A stretch of 64,000 nucleotides of DNA, taken from assembly GCF_004101245.1 (NCBI RefSeq), contig NZ_SCIN01000002.1, positions 310,001-374,000 on the forward strand, given 5' to 3'. The position numbers were made by a program, and so were the translations under genes. This DNA comes from Sphingomonas sp. UV9. Lineage in GTDB: Bacteria > Pseudomonadota > Alphaproteobacteria > Sphingomonadales > Sphingomonadaceae. Within the stretch, counting starts at the first letter, position 1. Each line of letters opens with the position of its first letter. The notes under the pieces were generated by a model. The model was not told the origin of the DNA and did not search any database. It saw only the letters and a list, made by a program, of their open reading frames with translations. This document shows positions 47,960 to 56,432 of this stretch, piece by piece.

Positions 47960-50497
47960 TCAAAGATCCGGCAAGACCTGATCCGCCACGCCCCAGCCCT
48001 CGAGCCCGCGCGACCCCGCCCGAGCGATCAACTCCGCTCCATCCTTCACACCCCATCTCGCGGCCGTCTCGATCTCGCGCAGTTCGCTCCACGACACCGG
48101 CGCCGCCACCGGCGCGCCCGCCCGCGCCCGCGCGGAATACGGCATCACTGCGGTCGCGCCGCGCTGGTTGCGCAGCCAGTCGATGAAGATTCGCCCCTTG
48201 CGCTTGGCCTTCGCCATCGTCGCGACGAAGCGCTCCGGTTCCGCCCCCGCCATCGCCCGCGCGAACCGATCCGCGAAGTCCTTCACCGCCGGCCACTCCG
48301 CCTCCGGGGTCAGCGGCACGACGACGTGCACGCCCTTGCCGCCCGACAGCATGGGGAAGCTGACCAGCCCGAGCTCGGCCAACTGGTTCTTCAGATGCTC
48401 TGCCGCCTCCTTCGTATCGCCGAAGTCGAGCCCCTCGTCGGGATCGAGGTCGAACACCAGCCGGTCTGGCTTCTCCAAAGTGGCGTTCGACGACCCCCAG
48501 CCGTGGAACTCGATCGTCCCCATCTGCACGCACGCGACCAGTCCGTCCGCGTCATCCACATACAGATAGTCCTCGGTCGAGCCGTCCTTCTCGCGGATCG
48601 GCACCTGATGGACCGCGTCGCCGAAGCTCCCCGAATCGTGTTTCTGGAAGAAGCACGCGCGCGACCGGCCCTGCGGGCAGCGGACGAGGCTGATGGGGCG
48701 GTCAGCGGCAAACGGCAGCATGATGCCCGATACCGCAACGTAATAGTCCGCAAGGTCGCCCTTGGTGACATCCGACTTGTCGAAGATCACGCGGTCGCGG
48801 CTGCTCACCTTGATGCTGGTCGCGGGCGCGGCGCTCGCTTCCACATCGGGCAGCGGGGCAGGAGTCTCGGCGGCGACGTCCTTCGCCGCCTTGTCCTCGC
48901 GCAGGCCGATGAAGCTCGAATGCCGTAACACGCCGTCGGGCGTGACCTCGGCAAAGGCGACCTCCGCGACCAGTTTCGGCGTCACCCACTTCGCGCCGCG
49001 CACGGCGGCTTTGGGCGCGTCGACCGTCGGCGTCTTGCGGTCGAGCGCGCCGAGTTTCTCGCGGATGTCATCCATCAGCGCCTGGTCGAATCCGGTGCCC
49101 ACCTTGCCCGCATAGCGATAGCCCTTGCCCTCCCGGACGCCGAGCAACAGCGACTTGAACCCGCGCTTCTTGTCCGAGGGCAGCCAGCCAACGATGACGA
49201 ACTCCTGCCGGTACGTGCATTTTACCTTGAGCCACGCCTTGGTGCGCTTGCCCGTATACGGCGCGTCGGCGCGTTTCGAGACGATGCCTTCCAGGCCCTC
49301 GCGGCACATCGTCTCGAACAATTGCTCGCCTGCGCCGATGACGTGGTCGGAATAGCGGAGGCGGTCCTCGTCCTCGGGGATAAGCGGTTGCAAACGCGCC
49401 TTGCGGTCGAGATTGGAGAGGCCGGTCAGGTCCTCGCCGTCGAGCGCGAGCAGGTCGAACGCGAACAGCGTCATGTCGCCGCCCGCGGAGATGGCGTCCT
49501 TCAAGGTCGAGAAATCGGGGTGGCCGTCCTTGAACGCGACAATCTCGCCGTCGATCAGCGCCGATTTCACGGGGAGCTTGGCGGCCGCGTCGGCGATCGC
49601 GGTGAATTTGTCGGTCCAGTCGAGGCCGGTGCGGGTGAACACTTTGGCCCTGCCGTTCGCGACGGAGACCAGCGCGCGGTAGCCGTCGTATTTGACCTCG
49701 TGCAGCCACGCGGAACCGGTCGGGACTGCGTCGACGAGGGTGCAGAGTTGTGGCTCCTGAAACTCGGGCAGCTTAGCGACCGCGCCTCGCCCCCTCTTCG
49801 TCACCCCAGCGGAAGCTGGGGTCTCTCGCGGCTCCTGTCCCGCGCTTGCCGCACGAGATTCCAGCTTTCGCCGGGATGACGGAGAGGGGGGTGATTGGCG
49901 CGAGCGTGCCGGTTTCTTACCCTCTTCGATCTCCACCATCGTCCGGCCGGTCGAGACGCTGGTCAGCGCCTCCTCGACCAGCGTGTCGGTGCCGCCCGCC
50001 GCTGCGTCGTCGATCTTCCGCAACAGCCAGTTCTCGCGCTTCTCCTTGGCGCGCGGCTTAAGACGGATCAGCAGCCACTCGCCTTTCATCCGCTCGCCAT
50101 CGAGGACGAAGTGGAGATGGCCCTTGTCGAGATCCTTCGCCGACTTGCCCTTGATCGGCGACCATGTCCCGCGGTCCCACAGCATCACCGTGCCCCCGCC
50201 ATATTCGCCGGCCGGGATCGTGCCCTCGAACGTGGCATAGCTCAACGGATGGTCCTCGGTGCGGACGGCGAGGCGTTTTTCGTTGGGGTCCAGGCTGGGG
50301 CCGCGGGTGACCGCCCAGCTTTTCAGGACACCGTCGATTTCGAGGCGCAGGTCCCAGTGGAGGCGCGTCGCATCATGCTTCTGGACCATGAAGCTGTTGC
50401 CGTTGCCCGGGGCGAGCGTGCCGGCGGGTTCGGCGGTCTTCGCGAAGTTTCGCTTGGCATTGTAGAGCGCGAGGGGATCCGGGGGCGGGGCCATCAA
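47960..50497 (-). CDS. ligD: ATP-dependent DNA ligase D (PE-ligase-polymerase)
   Basis: The multifunctional end-joining enzyme of bacterial NHEJ, 845 residues. The N-terminal phosphoesterase domain (about 1-170) has VQKHDATRLHWDLRLEIDG and PSLDPNEKRLAVRTEDHP. The ligase domain has the adenylation lysine K269 in WLHEVKYDGYRALV and continues through the OB-fold. The C-terminal polymerase/primase domain has DYLYVDDADGL, LDPDEGLDFG and SGGKGVHVVVPL. This order is that of Pseudomonas LigD. Residues about 205-233 between the first two domains are encoded by a palindromic repeat. The start at 50497 has a second ATG just after it. ku lies upstream. Confidence 0.95.
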   Translation of the reverse strand: MMAPPPDPLALYNAKRNFAKTAEPAGTLAPGNGNSFMVQKHDATRLHWDLRLEIDGVLKSWAVTRGPSLDPNEKRLAVRTEDHPLSYATFEGTIPAGEYGGGTVMLWDRGTWSPIKGKSAKDLDKGHLHFVLDGERMKGEWLLIRLKPRAKEKRENWLLRKIDDAAAGGTDTLVEEALTSVSTGRTMVEIEEGKKPARSRQSPPSPSSRRKLESRAASAGQEPRETPASAGVTKRGRGAVAKLPEFQEPQLCTLVDAVPTGSAWLHEVKYDGYRALVSVANGRAKVFTRTGLDWTDKFTAIADAAAKLPVKSALIDGEIVAFKDGHPDFSTLKDAISAGGDMTLFAFDLLALDGEDLTGLSNLDRKARLQPLIPEDEDRLRYSDHVIGAGEQLFETMCREGLEGIVSKRADAPYTGKRTKAWLKVKCTYRQEFVIVGWLPSDKKRGFKSLLLGVREGKGYRYAGKVGTGFDQALMDDIREKLGALDRKTPTVDAPKAAVRGAKWVTPKLVAEVAFAEVTPDGVLRHSSFIGLREDKAAKDVAAETPAPLPDVEASAAPATSIKVSSRDRVIFDKSDVTKGDLADYYVAVSGIMLPFAADRPISLVRCPQGRSRACFFQKHDSGSFGDAVHQVPIREKDGSTEDYLYVDDADGLVACVQMGTIEFHGWGSSNATLEKPDRLVFDLDPDEGLDFGDTKEAAEHLKNQLAELGLVSFPMLSGGKGVHVVVPLTPEAEWPAVKDFADRFARAMAGAEPERFVATMAKAKRKGRIFIDWLRNQRGATAVMPYSARARAGAPVAAPVSWSELREIETAARWGVKDGAELIARAGSRGLEGWGVADQVLPDL
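49800..49883. repeat. Family A-type palindromic repeat inside ligD
   Basis: Arms CGTCACCCCAGCGGAAGCTG and CCAGCTTTCGCCGGGATGAC flank about 40 bases. It is in frame within ligD and codes for an Arg/Ser/Ala-rich linker (minus strand). Confidence 0.8.
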
Positions 50498-50511
50498 TAG
50501 CGTCCCGTCTT

Positions 50512-50594
50512 CGTCATTGCTGCGAAAGCCGGGACCTCGCGCGGCAGGGGGATGGTCTGCAACGGGGATATCCCAGCTTTCGCTGGGATGACGG
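50512..50594. repeat. Family A-type palindromic repeat between ku and ligD
   Basis: CGTCATTGCTGCGAAAGCCG at the left and CCCAGCTTTCGCTGGGATGA at the right, the same type as the copy inside ligD. It fills most of the 114-base gap between ku and ligD. Confidence 0.75.
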
Positions 50595-50611
50595 TATTAG
50601 GTGCGGCGACG

Positions 50612-51496
50612 CTACGCACGTTTCTTCGCGGGAGCTTTAGCCGCCGTCTTGGCCGGCGCGCGCTTGGCGGGAGCCTTCTTCGCCGTTGCCTTTTCCGGCT
50701 CCTGCGCGCCGCTCTTCTCCATCGACTTCTTCAGCGCCGCCATCAAATCGACCACGTTCGACCCCGTCTTCGCCCCCGTATCCTTGTCCTCGACGATCTT
50801 CTTCCCGTTCGCCTTGCGCTTGCGTTCGATCAGATCCTTCAGCGCGTCGACATAGCGATCATGGAACTCCTGCGGGTGGAAGTCGCCGCTGCGTTTGGTG
50901 ATCAGCGCTTCGGCGAGTTCGAGCAGTTCCTCGGCCGGCTTGTCGTCGGGAATGTCGCGGAAATACCCCTGCGCCTTGTGCACCTCGTCGGCATAACGCA
51001 GCGTCTCCAGCACCATGCCGCGCCCGCACGGCTTCAGGCTGACGACATACTCCCGCCCGCGCATGGCCAATTGCCCAAGCCCGACCTTCTTCGTCCGCCG
51101 CAACGCCTCGCGCAACACGATGAACGCCTCCTCGGCGAGATCGTCGGCAGGCACGACGAAATACGGCTTCTCGTAATAGAGCACGTCGATCTCGCTCGCA
51201 TCGACGAACTGGGTGAGTTCGAGCGTCTTCTTCGACTCCAGCTTCACCGCGTCGATCTCGTCCTGCTCCAGCAACACATATTCGCCCTTCGAGACCTCAT
51301 ACCCCTTCATGATCTCGTCGGCGTCGACCGGGCCGACGCCGGTGACGACCTTGTCGTAATGGATCGGCTGGCCCGACGGCTCGTGGATCTGCTTGAACGA
51401 CACCGCCGCACCGGACTTGGTGGCGGAATAGATCTCGACCGGGATCGAGACCAAGGCAAGCCGGATCTGCCCCTGCCAATACGCGCGCGCTGCCAC
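50612..51496 (-). CDS. ku: Ku family DNA end-binding protein
   Basis: Bacterial Ku binds double-strand break ends and recruits LigD. The product has 294 residues from the GTG at 51496 with AAGGA upstream. The core has YWQGQIRLALVSIPVEIYSATKSG, YEVSKGEYVLLEQDEID and AYALLREAL-like helices (FIVLREALRRTKKVGLGQLAMRGRE). The C-terminal tail is Lys/Ala/Pro-rich (KKAPAKRAPAKTAAKAPAKK), typical of tails that help DNA threading. A weak EcfG-like promoter lies upstream. pdxH is divergent. Confidence 0.96.
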   Translation of the reverse strand: MAARAYWQGQIRLALVSIPVEIYSATKSGAAVSFKQIHEPSGQPIHYDKVVTGVGPVDADEIMKGYEVSKGEYVLLEQDEIDAVKLESKKTLELTQFVDASEIDVLYYEKPYFVVPADDLAEEAFIVLREALRRTKKVGLGQLAMRGREYVVSLKPCGRGMVLETLRYADEVHKAQGYFRDIPDDKPAEELLELAEALITKRSGDFHPQEFHDRYVDALKDLIERKRKANGKKIVEDKDTGAKTGSNVVDLMAALKKSMEKSGAQEPEKATAKKAPAKRAPAKTAAKAPAKKRA

Positions 51497-51541
51497 CTTG
51501 CGTGTTCCTTCGTTGCGGAAACGATTTGATTACCTCGATCA

Positions 51542-51566
51542 ATCGTCGGCAAGGCAGAGTCGTTCC
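51542..51566 (-). promoter_or_regulatory. Weak EcfG-like promoter upstream of ku
   Basis: On the minus strand, GGAAC (51562-51566) is followed after 16 bases by CGAT (51542-51545). The -10 differs from CGTT at one base. It is about 46 bases before the ku start. Stress control of NHEJ would be reasonable, but the match is imperfect. Confidence 0.3.
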
Positions 51567-51605
51567 AAAGTTTCGCTCCTCCTCGAATCTCGCTATGGCG
51601 CGCGC

Positions 51606-52184
51606 ATGGCCGACAATCCCTTCACGCTGTTCGATACCTGGTACGCCGAAGCCAAGGAGTCCGAACCCAACGATCCCAACGCGGTAGCGTTCGCCACCGC
51701 CGACGCGGAGGGCCGCCCGTCGGTTCGCATGGTGCTGTTGAAGGGCCACGGCCCCGACGGCTTCGTGATCTACACCAACCGCGAAAGCCGCAAGGCGGGC
51801 GATCTGGCGGCCAATCCGCAGGGTGCGTTGTTGTTCCACTGGAAGTCGCTGCGCCGTCAAATCCGCATCGAGGGCCCCGTGACGTGGGCGACGGACGAAG
51901 AGTCCGACGCCTATTTCGCCTCGCGTGGTCGCGATTCGCAGCTTGGCGCCTGGGCGTCCGAGCAGTCCCGCCCGCTCGACAGTCGCGAAACCTTCGAGGA
52001 TCGCTTTGCCGAAATGACCGCGAAGTTCGAGGGCAAGGATGTTCCAAGGCCGCCGCATTGGGGTGGCTACCGCGTCACGCCGACTCGGATCGAATTCTGG
52101 CAGGACCGCGCGCATCGCCTCCACGACCGCCGGTTGTTCACACGCGAAGACGGCAATTGGAGCGAAGGGCTGCTCTTCCCATGA
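51606..52184 (+). CDS. pdxH: Pyridoxamine 5'-phosphate oxidase
   Basis: This FMN enzyme oxidises pyridoxine or pyridoxamine phosphate to PLP. The start at 51606 (MADNPFTLFDTW) gives 192 residues, the usual length. The FMN-binding core has GRPSVRMVLLKGHGPDGFVIYTN, ESRKAGDLAANPQGALLFHWKSLRRQIRIEG, and the C-terminal EFWQDRAHRLHDR and GNWSEGLLFP motifs are diagnostic. It overlaps the CDF transporter by 4 bases. Confidence 0.96.
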   Translation: MADNPFTLFDTWYAEAKESEPNDPNAVAFATADAEGRPSVRMVLLKGHGPDGFVIYTNRESRKAGDLAANPQGALLFHWKSLRRQIRIEGPVTWATDEESDAYFASRGRDSQLGAWASEQSRPLDSRETFEDRFAEMTAKFEGKDVPRPPHWGGYRVTPTRIEFWQDRAHRLHDRRLFTREDGNWSEGLLFP

Positions 52185-53128
52185 CGCAGGACGAACGCCG
52201 CCGGATCATCCCGCTCGCAACCCGCGCGGCGCTCGCCAGCGTCGCGATGGCGTGTTTTCTGCTGCTGCTGAAGAGCTTTGCGGCGTGGACCACCGGATCG
52301 GTGGCGATGCTCGGCTCGCTCGCCGATACCGCGCTCGATCTGCTCGCGTCGCTGGTTACGCTGTACGGTGTCCGCCTCGCCGCGACACCGGCGGATCACG
52401 ACCATCGCTTCGGCCACGGCAAGGCAGAGGCGCTGGCGGCGCTGTTCCAGGTCATGCTGATCACTGCGTCGGCTGTCGGCATAGCGTGGCGCGCGATCCT
52501 CGCGTTCAACGATCCGCAACCAACCACCGGTGCCGATTTCGGAATCGGCGTATCGGTCGTCGCGATCGTCGCCACCGTGTTCCTGCTCGCCTATCAGCGC
52601 CGCATCATCCGCCAGACCGGCTCGGTCGCGATCCTCGCCGACAACGTCCATTACCAGTCCGACGTGCTGCTCAACGGCTCGGTGATCGTCGCGCTGGTGC
52701 TCGATCAATATGTCGGGTGGAGCGGCGCGGATCCGATCTTCGGCATCGTCATCGCGCTGTGGCTCGCCTGGGGCGCGTTCCAGGCCTCGTCGAACGCGAT
52801 CGACCAGCTGATGGACAAGGAATGGCCCGAGGATCTGCGCGCGCAGTTCCTCGACGTCGCCGCGCGTCAGCCGGGCATCCGCGGCATCCACGATTTCCGC
52901 ACGCGCCGCTCCGGCAGCCACGAGTTTGCGCAGTTCCACATGGAGGTCGCGCGCGACCTGACCGTGGCGGGCGCGCACGATATCGTCGAGGCGGTCGAGC
53001 GCAACCTGCGCACCGCGTTCCCGAAGGTCGAGGTGCTGATCCATCTCGATCCCGAAGGCCATGTCGATACCGACAATCCGCTGGTCGAAGCGGACGTCAC
53101 GCCGCATTGGTTCGGCAAGCGCGTCTGA
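52181..53128 (+). CDS. Cation diffusion facilitator metal transporter
   Basis: A FieF/CDF-type inner-membrane metal exporter, 315 residues. The six-helix domain has GSVAMLGSLADTALDLLASL with the metal-site Asp residues in helix 2, HDHRFGHGKAEALAALFQ, and HYQSDVLLNGSVIVAL with His and Asp in helix 5. The C-terminal cytoplasmic domain shows RTRRSGSHEFAQFHMEV and VEVLIHLDPEGH. Zinc or iron are the usual substrates; the sequence does not decide. The start overlaps the pdxH stop (ATGA). Confidence 0.93.
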   Translation: MTQDERRRIIPLATRAALASVAMACFLLLLKSFAAWTTGSVAMLGSLADTALDLLASLVTLYGVRLAATPADHDHRFGHGKAEALAALFQVMLITASAVGIAWRAILAFNDPQPTTGADFGIGVSVVAIVATVFLLAYQRRIIRQTGSVAILADNVHYQSDVLLNGSVIVALVLDQYVGWSGADPIFGIVIALWLAWGAFQASSNAIDQLMDKEWPEDLRAQFLDVAARQPGIRGIHDFRTRRSGSHEFAQFHMEVARDLTVAGAHDIVEAVERNLRTAFPKVEVLIHLDPEGHVDTDNPLVEADVTPHWFGKRV

Positions 53129-53169
53129 CCCGCTCGGGGTGAGGCACACGCGTCTAGGGGGCTCCAGAC

Positions 53170-53961
53170 ATGAGAATACCGTTCGCGCAGATCGATGCGT
53201 TTTCCGACACGCCGTTCGGCGGCAACCAGGCGGCGGTGATGCCGTTGTCGGCCTGGCTCGACGACGACGTGCTGCTCAACATCGCGCAGGAGAACAACCT
53301 CAGCGAGACCGCGTTCATCGTGGCTTCGGATGAGGACGGGGTGGATTTCGACCTCCGCTGGTTCACGCCGGGCGCGGAGGTCGCGCTGTGCGGTCACGCC
53401 ACGCTAGCGAGCGGCCATTTCGTGCTGTCGTCGGATACCGCGCTCGACCGGGTACGGTTCCGGACGCGGCAGGCGGGGATGCTGGAGGTTGCGCGCGCGG
53501 ATACCGGCTACACGCTGGAGTTGCCGGCATGGACGCCGAGCCCGAAGGCAATCCCGGAGATCGTCGCGGCTCTGAACATCGCGGCACCCGTCGAGACGTT
53601 GTGGCAAGAGAAGGGCTATGCGCTGGTGATCGTCGAGGACGAGGCCGTGGTGCGCGATCTCAAGCCCGACTTCGCCGCGCTGGCCGCGTTTCCGATTGTC
53701 GCGATCGTCGCGGCGCGGGGAGAGGCTACGGACATCGTCAGCCGCGTGTTCACGCCCTATTACGCGATCAACGAGGACCCGGTGACCGGCGCGGCGCATG
53801 CGGTGATGGTGCCGTATTGGGCGGCGACCTTGGGCGACAGCTTCACCGCGTTCCAGGCGAGTGCGCGGGGCGGGCGGCTGACGTGCCGGTTATCGGGTGA
53901 CCGCGTCGTGCTCGGTGGCTCCTGCGTGACGACGATCGAGGGCACGTTCCTGCTGCCGTGA
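53170..53961 (+). CDS. PhzF family isomerase
   Basis: A diaminopimelate-epimerase-fold protein of 263 residues. The N-terminal QIDAFSDTPFGGNQAAVMPL and the catalytic Glu in ENNLSETAFIV (near residue 46) are typical. The GHATLASGHFVL motif and the C-terminal EDPVTGAAHAVMVPYW are also conserved. Members isomerise phenazine precursors in Pseudomonas, but no phenazine genes are here and the true substrate is unknown. The gene starts 41 bp after the CDF gene and may be co-transcribed. Confidence 0.92.
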   Translation: MRIPFAQIDAFSDTPFGGNQAAVMPLSAWLDDDVLLNIAQENNLSETAFIVASDEDGVDFDLRWFTPGAEVALCGHATLASGHFVLSSDTALDRVRFRTRQAGMLEVARADTGYTLELPAWTPSPKAIPEIVAALNIAAPVETLWQEKGYALVIVEDEAVVRDLKPDFAALAAFPIVAIVAARGEATDIVSRVFTPYYAINEDPVTGAAHAVMVPYWAATLGDSFTAFQASARGGRLTCRLSGDRVVLGGSCVTTIEGTFLLP

Positions 53962-53978
53962 ACGCGACGCCTTGCCTG

Positions 53979-54103
53979 ATCCTTTCCCGCCAGGGGGAGG
54001 TGGCGCCGACGGCGACGGAGGGGGCGGTAGGCGATCACCTAGGTTCCGTGTCCTCCCCCTCCGACCGGCAAGGACCAGCCACCTCCCCCTGGCGGAGGAG
54101 GAT
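53979..54103. repeat. Family B palindromic repeat, copy 3
   Basis: TCCTTTCCCGCCAGGGGGAG and CTCCCCCTGGCGGAGGAGGA arms bracket about 85 bases, including TTCCGTGTCCTCCCCCTCCG shared with copies 1 and 4. It lies between the converging phzF-like and UVR-domain genes. Confidence 0.8.
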
Positions 54104-54128
54104 TTCAGGGTCGAGACGTCGTTCCGGA

Positions 54129-54377
54129 CTACCGCTTCCGCCCCTTGGTCATCGGATCGGGCTTTTTCGGTTTCACCCAGCCGGGCGGCGGTGTCATCCG
54201 CTGCTGGCTCGTGCCGAGTCCCATCGCGCCCGGCTGTTGCCGCGTGAGCCCCGCGGTGTCCGCAACCTCCCCGCCACCGCGCAACACGCTGATCTGATCG
54301 CGCAGCCGGCCCGCGGTTTCGAAATCCATCGCCGCGGCGGCGGTTTCCATCTGGCGGCGCAAGGTTTCGATATCCAT
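54129..54377 (-). CDS. Small UvrB/UvrC-motif protein
   Basis: An 82-residue protein. Residues 1-35 (MDIETLRRQMETAAAAMDFETAGRLRDQISVLR in outline) form a UVR helical hairpin, the motif by which UvrB and UvrC contact each other and which also occurs in protein-arginine kinase activators. The remainder is Gly/Pro/Lys-rich and ends KPDPMTKGRKR. It begins 14 bp after mnmA on the same strand. There are no zinc-finger cysteines as in McsA. A role in repair is not shown. Confidence 0.82.
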   Translation of the reverse strand: MDIETLRRQMETAAAAMDFETAGRLRDQISVLRGGGEVADTAGLTRQQPGAMGLGTSQQRMTPPPGWVKPKKPDPMTKGRKR

Positions 54378-54391
54378 GCCGCCACAACGCG

Positions 54392-55513
54392 TCAGGCGGC
54401 GACGAGTGCCGCTTCGGTTTCCGCGATCCAGCCGCCACCCAGCACGCGCTCGCCCGCATAGAGAACCGCGGCCTGTCCCGGCGCGACGCCGTATTCGGGC
54501 GCATCGAACACGATTCGGTCACCGACCAGACGGGCGGGGACGGGCTTGGCCATCGAACGCACTTTCGCGGTCACCGGCCCGGTAAAGTCGCCGCCCAGCC
54601 AGTTGATGTCGGTCATCCGCGCCGCCTCGACCGCGAGCGCACGCCGCGGGCCGACCACGACTCGCTTCGTCGCGGGTTCGACTCGTACGACATAGAGCGG
54701 CTCGGGACTGCCACCGATCTCCAGCCCGCGCCGCTGGCCGACGGTGAAGTGGATCAGCCCACGATGCTCGCCGAGCTTGGCGCCGCCTAGATCGACGATA
54801 TCCCCCGCGGTCTCCGCCGCTTCGGGCCGCAGCTTCTTCACCAGCCCCGCATAATCGCCATCGGGCACGAAGCAGATATCCTGGCTGTCCGGCTTGGCCG
54901 CGACGCCGAGCCCGAGTTCCGCCGCGATCTCGCGCACCCGCGCCTTGGGCAAGCCACCCAGGGGGAAGCGCAGATAATCGAGCTGTGTCTGCGTGGTCGC
55001 GAACAGGAAATAGCTCTGGTCGCGCGCCGGATCGACGCCGCGGTGGAGTTCGGCGCCCTGCGGGCCCTCGACTCGGCGAACATAATGCCCGGTCGCGAGG
55101 CAATCCGCGCCAAGGTCGCGCGCGAGCTTCAGCAGGTCGGTGAACTTCGGCCCCATGTTGCACTGGACGCACGGGATCGGCGTTCGTCCGGCGAGATATT
55201 CGTCGGCGAACTTGTCGACCACCTGCTCGCGGAAGCTCGTTTCGTGATCGAACACATAGTGCGCGATACCGAGCCGATCGCACACCGCACGGGCGTCGCG
55301 GATATCGCGTCCGGCGCAGCAGGACCCTGCGCGACCGACCGCTTCGCCGTGATCGTAGAGCTGGAGCGTCACCCCGATCGTCTCGGCGCCGGTGGCGTGC
55401 GCGAGTGCGGCGACGACCGAGCTGTCGACGCCCCCCGACATCGCCACGACGATGCGCTTTCCTGCCCCCGCGCTGATGGCGCCGGGCCCGAGTTGAAAAT
55501 CGGTCTGATCCAT
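54392..55513 (-). CDS. mnmA: tRNA 2-thiouridine(34) synthase
   Basis: This thiolates U34 in tRNAs for Lys, Glu and Gln with ATP. The start at 55513 (MDQTDFQLG) gives 373 residues; an upstream in-frame start would add 16. The P-loop is [15 protein letters not shown]. Catalytic cysteines are expected in [14 protein letters not shown] and [27 protein letters not shown] and the C-terminal beta-barrel ([12 protein letters not shown]) complete the family pattern. The UVR-domain gene follows at 14 bp. Confidence 0.95.
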   Translation of the reverse strand: MDQTDFQLGPGAISAGAGKRIVVAMSGGVDSSVVAALAHATGAETIGVTLQLYDHGEAVGRAGSCCAGRDIRDARAVCDRLGIAHYVFDHETSFREQVVDKFADEYLAGRTPIPCVQCNMGPKFTDLLKLARDLGADCLATGHYVRRVEGPQGAELHRGVDPARDQSYFLFATTQTQLDYLRFPLGGLPKARVREIAAELGLGVAAKPDSQDICFVPDGDYAGLVKKLRPEAAETAGDIVDLGGAKLGEHRGLIHFTVGQRRGLEIGGSPEPLYVVRVEPATKRVVVGPRRALAVEAARMTDINWLGGDFTGPVTAKVRSMAKPVPARLVGDRIVFDAPEYGVAPGQAAVLYAGERVLGGGWIAETEAALVAA

Positions 55514-55708
55514 GATCGCCACATAAGCGCGACGGCCTGCTGTTGCAAAAAGATGCACCAATTAACGTGTATCAAGACGAATCGAGGGAAAAACGCGACC
55601 AGCGATTGGAATAAAGCGACAAGTTCACGAACTCTTTCGCCGAGTTTTACGGTCCCTTCACCCCCTCGCGTTATACCGGACCTCCCAAGAGTTTTCGCGA
55701 GTATCCCG

Positions 55709-55936
55709 TTGGACCTGAGTTTTCCCCGTTTCGATCGCGATGCCGAGGTCACCGTTCTACCGGGCGACCTTGCTGTCCTGATCGTCGGTATCGCCGCCCG
55801 TCAGGCAGCGAGCCCGACCGCGGTGGTACAGGCCAGCTTCGCGCGGACGACGATCGATCCGAAACTGTTCGCACCGCTTCACGGTGCGTTCAACGGCCCG
55901 ATGGCAACGGCGTTAACCCGGTGGAAGGACGAATGA
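55709..55936 (+). CDS. Hypothetical small ORF upstream of sciP
   Basis: A 75-residue candidate starting at TTG (55709). It reads LSFPRFDRDAEVTVLPGD at the start, a hydrophobic segment LAVLIVGIAARQAAS, then FARTTIDPKLFAPLHGAFN. Third codon positions are mostly G or C, as in real genes here, but the ribosome-binding site is weak. I do not recognise a family. It ends 103 bp before sciP and could share its transcript. The rest of the 55514-56039 gap shows nothing else I can name. Confidence 0.4.
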   Translation: MDLSFPRFDRDAEVTVLPGDLAVLIVGIAARQAASPTAVVQASFARTTIDPKLFAPLHGAFNGPMATALTRWKDE

Positions 55937-56039
55937 AGATGCGGTTTACCGCGGCGTTTCAGCCGATCTTCAAATCCTGCGACTATGTGTCGTGTGTGCG
56001 TATCGAGAGGGGGCCCCCCGCCCCGATCAGAGGTTTCAA

Positions 56040-56339
56040 ATGATCGAGAACCAGAAAATCCGTCCCGGCAAAGTCATCGGGCCACTCGGCGAGCAGTTGA
56101 CGCTCGATACGCTGCCACCGCCCAGCACGACGCGGTGGGTGGTACGGCGCAAGGCCGAAGTCGTCGCGGCGGTGAACGGCGGGTTGCTCAGCGTCGACGA
56201 TGTCTGTGCCCGCTACGGCCTGACCGTCGAGGAGTTCGCCAGTTGGCAGCGCGCGATCGACCGGTCGGGCATGCCCGGGCTCCGCGTCACGCGCATCCAG
56301 CACTACAAGTCGTTGTACGAGCGCCAGCAAAAGTACTGA
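56040..56339 (+). CDS. sciP: SciP-like DUF1153 regulator
   Basis: SciP is a small helix-turn-helix protein that restrains CtrA-dependent transcription in Caulobacter. The ATG at 56040 (MIENQKIRPG) has AGAGG six bases upstream; an earlier in-frame start at 55992 is less likely. The product is 99 residues. The conserved core is TTRWVVRRKAEVVAAVNGGLLS followed by CARYGLTVEEFASWQRAIDRSG, closely matching the DUF1153 family. Its presence is consistent with a CtrA cell-cycle network in this organism. Confidence 0.88.
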   Translation: MIENQKIRPGKVIGPLGEQLTLDTLPPPSTTRWVVRRKAEVVAAVNGGLLSVDDVCARYGLTVEEFASWQRAIDRSGMPGLRVTRIQHYKSLYERQQKY

Positions 56340-56362
56340 GACCTAAAACTCAAAACGCGGGC

Positions 56363-56388
56363 GGAACAAAAATCCCCGCTCGCTCGTC
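56363..56388 (+). promoter_or_regulatory. EcfG-like promoter of the GlsB/YeaQ gene
   Basis: GGAAC (56363-56367) and CGTC (56385-56388) are 17 bases apart, one base off the EcfG consensus at the last position. It is 45 bases upstream of a stress-type membrane protein gene. Confidence 0.45.
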
Positions 56389-56432
56389 TTTCCGCCATCG
56401 CCCGAATACGGGTTCAACGGAGGGAAAATATC

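Noticed and set aside
53170..53961. Phenazine biosynthesis gene
   Set aside because: Only a PhzF-fold isomerase is present; none of the other phenazine genes are nearby, and PhzF-like proteins are common in bacteria that make no phenazines.
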